Below are positions 59,604 to 64,000 of a DNA stretch of 64,000 nucleotides, piece by piece (position 1 is the stretch's first letter; each line of letters begins with the position of its first letter). The notes under the pieces are model-generated. The model was not told where the DNA came from and searched no databases. It saw only the letters and a program-made list of their open reading frames with translations. The position numbers and the translations under genes are program-made. The stretch is from Bacillus yapensis (GTDB taxonomy: Bacteria > Bacillota > Bacilli > Bacillales > Cytobacillaceae): assembly GCF_005280205.1 (NCBI RefSeq), contig NZ_SUND01000002.1, forward strand, positions 310,001 to 374,000, written 5' to 3'.

Positions 59604-60947
59604 ATGACTGGGATCGAAGCGGAAGTGGATATTGCCACAAAGGATAAGGAGTATGTTTGGCATTCGATGAAGGCTTATAACCCGGATGCCACGATGATTG
59701 CGGAGAAGGCAGAGGGCTCTTGGGTAACAGACCATACTGGGAAAAAATATCTAGATGCGATGTCAGGACTTTGGTGTGTGAACGTTGGTTATGGGAGAAC
59801 TGAGCTTGCAGAAGCCGCCTATGAACAATTGAAGACGATGGCATATTTTCCTCTTTCGCAAAGTCATAAGCCTGCAATACTATTGGCAGAAAAACTGAAT
59901 GAAATGCTTGGAGAAGAGTATGTCATTTTTTTCTCGAATAGTGGTTCGGAAGCGAATGAAACGGCTTTTAAAATTGTGAGACAGTATCACCAGCAAAAGG
60001 GTGACAACCATCGCTATAAGTTTATTTCTAGATATCGTGCCTATCATGGTAATTCGATGGGGGCGTTAGCGGCTACCGGTCAAGCAGAGCGGAAGTACAA
60101 ATACGAACCGCTTGCTCCTGGTTTTATCAAGGTAGCTCCACCTGATGAGTATCGTGACCCTGAAGAGAACCCACATAAGCTGAAATCGGTTGAGGAGATT
60201 GACCGCGTGATGACGTGGGAAATGAGTGAAACGATTGCGGGCGTAATTATGGAGCCGATTATTACCGGTGGTGGCGTTATTATGCCACATGAGGGGTATC
60301 TAAAAGGTGTCCAGGAGGTTTGTCAAAAACACGGAGCCCTTCTTATTGTCGATGAAGTAATCTGTGGGTTTGGTCGTACTGGTGAAGCGTTTGGATTTAT
60401 GAACTACGGCGTTAAGCCAGATATCATTACGATGGCAAAGGGAATTACGAGTGCCTATTTGCCATTATCTGCAACCGCTGTGAAAAAAGAAATTTATGAC
60501 GCGTTTAAAGGGACTGAAAGCTATGATTACTTCCGCCACGTCAATACATTTGGTGGGAATCCTGCTGCCTGTGCGCTAGCCCTTAAAAATCTTGAAATCA
60601 TGGAAACCGAGAAACTATATGAACGTTCGAAATTAAAGGGAACCTTTTTGAAAGAGACGTTATCCGAACTTCTGAAAGATAACGCCTATGTGGGTGATGT
60701 AAGAGGAAAAGGACTTCTCATCGGGATTGAACTTGTAAAAGATAAAGAAACAAAGGAACCGTTAGCTGTAGAATTGGTGAATCAGGTAATTGCCGGCTGT
60801 AAGGCAGTCGGTGTGATTATTGGAAAAAATGGGGCAACAGTTTCAGGGTTTAATAATGTCATAACGCTCGCACCTCCACTCAATATTACAGATGAAGACC
60901 TCGGTTTTTTAATTGGCACGATTTCGAAAGAATTGAATAAGCTTTGA
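59604..60947 (+). CDS. class III aminotransferase, probable beta-alanine (omega-amino acid) transaminase
   Basis: 447 residues. FFSNSGSEANETAFKIVRQYH binds the PLP phosphate, LIVDEVICGFGRTG holds the PLP-pairing Asp, and AKGITSAYLPLSA carries the Schiff-base Lys (about residue 278). It moves the amino group of beta-alanine to pyruvate or 2-oxoglutarate, giving malonate semialdehyde for MmsA, which is encoded just upstream (12 bases). Acceptor preference is not visible. Confidence 0.9.
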   Translation: MTGIEAEVDIATKDKEYVWHSMKAYNPDATMIAEKAEGSWVTDHTGKKYLDAMSGLWCVNVGYGRTELAEAAYEQLKTMAYFPLSQSHKPAILLAEKLNEMLGEEYVIFFSNSGSEANETAFKIVRQYHQQKGDNHRYKFISRYRAYHGNSMGALAATGQAERKYKYEPLAPGFIKVAPPDEYRDPEENPHKLKSVEEIDRVMTWEMSETIAGVIMEPIITGGGVIMPHEGYLKGVQEVCQKHGALLIVDEVICGFGRTGEAFGFMNYGVKPDIITMAKGITSAYLPLSATAVKKEIYDAFKGTESYDYFRHVNTFGGNPAACALALKNLEIMETEKLYERSKLKGTFLKETLSELLKDNAYVGDVRGKGLLIGIELVKDKETKEPLAVELVNQVIAGCKAVGVIIGKNGATVSGFNNVITLAPPLNITDEDLGFLIGTISKELNKL

Positions 60948-60954
60948 AAAGGGT

Positions 60955-60979
60955 CCCCTCAAATGATGAGGGGATTTTT
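60955..60979 (+). terminator. terminator ending pyrimidine unit 2
   Basis: CCCCTC/GAGGGG stem with a seven-base loop, then ATTTTT. Confidence 0.85.
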
Positions 60980-61007
60980 CTTTGGCAGAACATCTGACAA
61001 GTATTAA

Positions 61008-61055
61008 TTGTTTGACATTTTGTCTAATGTATTTGCCGATCGTTCTCGCTAAAAT
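61008..61055 (+). promoter_or_regulatory. pyd element C and promoter of the transporter operon
   Basis: TTGTTT leads into GACATTTTGTC (61014-61024), then ATGTAT at 61027-61032 and TAAAAT (-10, 61050-61055). The -10 again begins 26 bases after the dyad. Confidence 0.65.
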
Positions 61056-61110
61056 GTAATAAAACATCACAATAAGGGTCGTTTTTATGGGAAGGAAAGG
61101 AGAGAGCGAA

Positions 61111-61893
61111 ATGACGACAACGCAAGTGTATACACCTGAAATTGAACTGGACCATGTGAGTATGCGATATCAAACGGAGAAGAGTGAGGTATTAGCGCTC
61201 GAAGAAGTTACAGTTGATATTCGAAAGGGAGAGTTTGTCTCTCTTTTGGGACCCTCTGGTTGTGGGAAAACGACACTCCTTCGGATTATGGCCGATCTGA
61301 TTCAACCAACAAACGGAGAAATAAAGATTGCTGGAGGAACGGCAAAGGAAGCGCGGCTCGCACAAAAATATGGGATCGTTTTTCAAAGTCCTGTCTTGTA
61401 TGACTGGCGCAAAATTAAGAAAAACATTTTGTTACCGCTCGAAATGATGGGTGTCTCCAAAGAAGAACGGGAAAAACGAGTTGATAGCTTACTAGGGTTA
61501 GTGGGACTGAGTGATTTTAAAGAAAAATATCCGTGGCAGCTTAGTGGTGGGATGCAGCAAAGGGTTGCGATTGCAAGAGCGTTAGCGATTGAGCCAGAGA
61601 TTTTACTCATGGATGAGCCGTTCTCAGCGCTGGACGAATTCTCAAGAGAACGGTTGAATGAAGAGCTTCTCTCCATTTGGAGCAAAGTCAATAATACAGT
61701 CGTCTTTGTCACCCACAGTATTCCAGAAGCTATTTTTCTATCAGACAGAGTCTTTGTCCTATCTCCTCATCCTGGGCGATTATCTGCAGTTGTCGAGATT
61801 CCTTTACCAAGACCGAGGACAAAGGAGCTGCGAAATAGCAAGGAATTTTATGACTTAATTTCCGTAATCCGAGACTGCTTTGAAGGGGTGTAG
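61111..61893 (+). CDS. ABC transporter ATP-binding protein (NitT/TauT type)
   Basis: 260 residues with Walker A GPSGCGKTTLLRI, Q-loop VFQSPVLYDW, signature LSGGMQQRVAIARAL, Walker B ILLMDEPFSALDEF and H-loop VTHS. Group: nitrate/sulfonate/taurine-type importers. AAAGGAGAG precedes ATG 61111. It drives import together with the two permeases and the lipoprotein that follow. The operon context makes pyrimidines or their breakdown products the likely substrate. Confidence 0.93.
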   Translation: MTTTQVYTPEIELDHVSMRYQTEKSEVLALEEVTVDIRKGEFVSLLGPSGCGKTTLLRIMADLIQPTNGEIKIAGGTAKEARLAQKYGIVFQSPVLYDWRKIKKNILLPLEMMGVSKEEREKRVDSLLGLVGLSDFKEKYPWQLSGGMQQRVAIARALAIEPEILLMDEPFSALDEFSRERLNEELLSIWSKVNNTVVFVTHSIPEAIFLSDRVFVLSPHPGRLSAVVEIPLPRPRTKELRNSKEFYDLISVIRDCFEGV

Positions 61894-61896
61894 TCG

Positions 61897-62703
61897 ATGA
61901 GAAATTCCTTGTTGAAGAATCGTGTTGCACCAGCAGCGGTTTGGTTCGTCGCTATATTAATCGGTTGGCAGTGTCTATCCTGGCTGTTTCTTGAAGTATT
62001 GGAGCTTCCTTTAGCCCAGTCAAAGCTACCGTATTTACATGAGCTCACGAGAACTTTGCTTGATTATGCCGATGTTCTATTAACAGAAGGAGCCGTTACT
62101 TTTTCAAATGCAGCACTAGGATTTCTATTTGGTGCAATAGCCGGCATACTTTTAGCGATTTTGATGAGTATTTCAAAATGGGTAGAACAGTTAACATTTC
62201 CCTATGCTGTGGCTTCTCAAATGATTCCGATTCTTGGATTAGCTCCGATTGTTTATGGAATTGTTCATGATGATCAGATATCGCGCATTCTGATTGCGGC
62301 GTACATTACGTTTTTTCCGGTTTCACTCAATATGTTAAGAGGACTTCGAAGTGCAGAGCCTTCTGCAGTTGAACTGATGTACTCCTATGCGGCAAAACCG
62401 TGGGTGATTTACTGGAAGTTGAGATTGCCAGCCGCATTGCCGGGATTATTTAGCGGCTTGAAAATTGCTGCTCCACTTGCGGTAACAGGAGCTATTTTAG
62501 TTGAATTGATGGGAGCAACTCAAGGCATTGGCGTTATCATGCTTCGAAATCTTTATTATGGACCGTCCCATAATTATATGTTCTGGCTCACTGTCATTAC
62601 CGGTGCATTCCTTGGAATCATTAGTTATTTACTTATTAGTTTGTTTGAGCGAATTTTAACGCCATGGCAACCAGAATTTCGCAAAACTGGAGGTGAGGAT
62701 TAA
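61897..62703 (+). CDS. ABC transporter permease 1
   Basis: 268 residues with about six membrane segments and the BPD_transp_1 coupling region (SAEPSAVELMYSYAAKPWVIYWKLRLPAALPGLFSGLKIAAPLAVTGA, EAA-like loop near residues 150-185). It starts three bases after the ATPase stop and overlaps the second permease by one base. Confidence 0.92.
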   Translation: MRNSLLKNRVAPAAVWFVAILIGWQCLSWLFLEVLELPLAQSKLPYLHELTRTLLDYADVLLTEGAVTFSNAALGFLFGAIAGILLAILMSISKWVEQLTFPYAVASQMIPILGLAPIVYGIVHDDQISRILIAAYITFFPVSLNMLRGLRSAEPSAVELMYSYAAKPWVIYWKLRLPAALPGLFSGLKIAAPLAVTGAILVELMGATQGIGVIMLRNLYYGPSHNYMFWLTVITGAFLGIISYLLISLFERILTPWQPEFRKTGGED

Positions 62704-63566
62704 TGTCTGGAAAACCTGCAGAAAAGGAAGTTGGTTGGGTCAGTCAGCCAGTGGTGAGCATTCCTTCTGTGAAAAAAAGGAGCCAGCGGTGGAAATTCAG
62801 TTATATGCAAAAAATAGCCTTACCACTCGGTGCAGGAATTCTTTTTCTCCTATTGTGGCAACTTCAAGTTTTTCATGCCATTCTTGGACTCCGTACATAT
62901 CAATTGCCACTGCCATCTTCTATAGTTGAAGCAATCTTTGAAAATATCGATATCCTGCTTTCGTATATGGTCTACACCTTGTCAGAAGCCGTCCTCGGCA
63001 TGTTCCTTGGTTCATTGCTTGGGTTTATTTTAGCACTAATCGCAACAGCCTTTCCGAAATGGGGAAAGGGTGGACTCTTGGTGGTCGTTGCGTTAAATGC
63101 GGTCCCAATTGTGGCTCTTGCTCCGATTATGAATCTATGGTTTGGAGATGGAATTGGTTCACGAGTAGCGATTGTCACGGTAGTCACGATGGCTGCCATG
63201 GCTATCAATGCCCATAAAGGAATGACGAGCGTCAATCCACTCGCATTAGATCTGATGCATTCTTACGCTGCTAAAAAAATCGCAGTTTTTCGGTACTTGC
63301 GAATATCCAACAGTCTCCCTTTTGTATTTACTGCGTTGAAAATCAACACGACTGCAAGTATGATTGGCGCGATTGTCGGAGAGTTCTTTTTTTCCTCAAA
63401 GGGGCTCGGATACTTACTCTCAAACTCTGTTAAAGTAGCGAAAATGCCTCTTGGCTGGGCATGTATTGTAATGGCGGCAATTGGCGGAGTTCTTTTCTAT
63501 TTAATCGTAGAAGGTTTAGAGAAAATCTTCTTAAAATGGCATTCCTCAAGACGCGAACATAATTGA
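62703..63566 (+). CDS. ABC transporter permease 2
   Basis: 287 residues, six membrane segments and its own EAA-like loop (VNPLALDLMHSYAAKKIAVFRYLRISNSLPFVFTALK). It differs from permease 1 and has an N-terminal cytoplasmic extension of about 35 residues. The membrane channel is therefore probably a heterodimer. ATG within TAATG. Confidence 0.92.
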   Translation: MSGKPAEKEVGWVSQPVVSIPSVKKRSQRWKFSYMQKIALPLGAGILFLLLWQLQVFHAILGLRTYQLPLPSSIVEAIFENIDILLSYMVYTLSEAVLGMFLGSLLGFILALIATAFPKWGKGGLLVVVALNAVPIVALAPIMNLWFGDGIGSRVAIVTVVTMAAMAINAHKGMTSVNPLALDLMHSYAAKKIAVFRYLRISNSLPFVFTALKINTTASMIGAIVGEFFFSSKGLGYLLSNSVKVAKMPLGWACIVMAAIGGVLFYLIVEGLEKIFLKWHSSRREHN

Positions 63567-63629
63567 TTGTTATTTTGATTTTTGTCTAGAGCAAAAATCT
63601 CAATATAGTAAATGATAGGGGGAAAGCGA

Positions 63630-64000
63630 ATGAAAGGTAAGTTTGGAAAATTAGTAGTTTTTATGGTTATGGTCGCAGGAATCATTTTAGCTGGCTGTGG
63701 AAGTGATTCTTCTTCTGGCGATACAGAAGGGGATCTAGTACCAGTCAAACTTCAGCTGAAATGGGTACCTCAAGCACAGTTTGCAGGGTACTTTGTGGCA
63801 TTGGAGAATGGATACTTCGAAGATGAAGGACTAGATGTCACGATTGTTCCAGGCGGACCCGATATTGTTCCTGAACAACAGGTAGCAAACGGGGCAGCAG
63901 AGATTGGAATTGGTTGGGTAGCAAGCTTGTTACCGCATCAGGAACAGGGTTTACCACTTGTGGAAATTGCACAAATTTATCAAAAGAGTGGACTGCTTTT
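63630..64000 (+). CDS. NMT1/THI5-like substrate-binding lipoprotein (3' end outside window)
   Basis: The first 123 residues are present. A lipobox (ILAGCGSD, Cys about residue 21) anchors it outside the membrane. LKWVPQAQFAGYFVALENGYF and GLDVTIVPGGPDIVPEQQV are the start of the ThiY/RibY-like NMT1 domain. GGGGGAAAG precedes the ATG. TTGTCT-N16-TATAGT upstream (63582-63609) could be an additional promoter. No thiamine genes or riboswitch accompany it, so I infer a pyrimidine-related ligand. Confidence 0.9.
   Translation, partial: MKGKFGKLVVFMVMVAGIILAGCGSDSSSGDTEGDLVPVKLQLKWVPQAQFAGYFVALENGYFEDEGLDVTIVPGGPDIVPEQQVANGAAEIGIGWVASLLPHQEQGLPLVEIAQIYQKSGLL

Noticed and set aside
61000-61110. Thiamine (TPP) riboswitch expected before an NMT1/THI5-type transporter
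   Set aside because: No CTGAGA-type THI-box or suitable stems are visible; the stretch is filled by a terminator and the pyd element with its promoter.
1-64000. rRNA, tRNA, CRISPR arrays, insertion sequences, prophage or integrated plasmid
   Set aside because: No cloverleaf or rRNA-like segment, no regularly spaced repeats, and no transposase, integrase or phage structural genes were seen on either strand.

Overview
The window is A+T-rich chromosomal DNA from an endospore-forming member of the Bacillaceae. The evidence is a gerA-type germination operon, a Spo0E-family phosphatase, a bacillithiol-transferase (BstA) homologue, the yhbD-yhbE-yhbF bactofilin locus, DUF3231 and CBO0543 proteins, strong GGAGG-type ribosome binding sites and many TTG/GTG starts. 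I see no rRNA, tRNA, CRISPR array, insertion sequence or prophage. Both window edges cut a gene: a methyltransferase on the left and a transporter lipoprotein on the right.

Layout. 1-10 kb: small accessory genes (methyltransferase, acetyltransferases, P-loop kinase), a PadR-ChrA chromate efflux pair with a perfect operator-like palindrome, a cupin, a YibE/YibF pair whose yibE is broken by a frameshift, an AHSA1 protein, an SDR and a signal-peptidase-like lipoprotein. 10-21 kb: VanZ, an aminoglycoside phosphotransferase-like kinase, the gerA-gerC-gerB-type operon, a phosphoesterase cluster, azoreductase, a zinc-finger/HTH/DUF2087 regulator and a Nudix hydrolase. 21-35 kb: an MBL-fold hydrolase, a PAS-PAS-GGDEF-EAL protein, more acetyltransferases, CBO0543 membrane proteins, an ABC1/UbiB kinase, alkaline phosphatase behind a PhoP-box-like array, a glycerophosphodiesterase and BstA. 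35-40 kb: a fixABCX operon (electron-transferring, possibly bifurcating, flavoprotein complex). 40-50 kb: DUF1992, DUF3231, LysE, the bactofilin operon with a MerR-like first gene, a second zinc-finger/DUF2087 regulator joined to a GIY-YIG protein, peptidase E, Spo0E, a GNAT-VOC fusion and an AraC/GyrI regulator.

50.6-64 kb is the most coherent block: a PucR-type regulator followed by a complete reductive pyrimidine degradation pathway. PreT-PreA reduces uracil, dihydropyrimidinase opens the ring, an M20 amidase releases beta-alanine, an omega-aminotransferase makes malonate semialdehyde, and a CoA-acylating dehydrogenase makes acetyl-CoA. An NMT1/THI5-type ABC transporter (ATPase, two different permeases, binding protein) follows. 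Terminators split this block into three transcription units. In front of each lies a copy of the same element: TTGTTT, then a RACA-N3-TGTC dyad, then a -10 hexamer that always begins 26 bases after the dyad. I infer that this is the operator of the PucR-type regulator. It is the strongest candidate here for an undescribed regulatory system.

Several real genes of 47-56 codons are annotated from a good ribosome binding site and a clean reading frame. No stretch over 300 bases lacks a gene or a describable signal.
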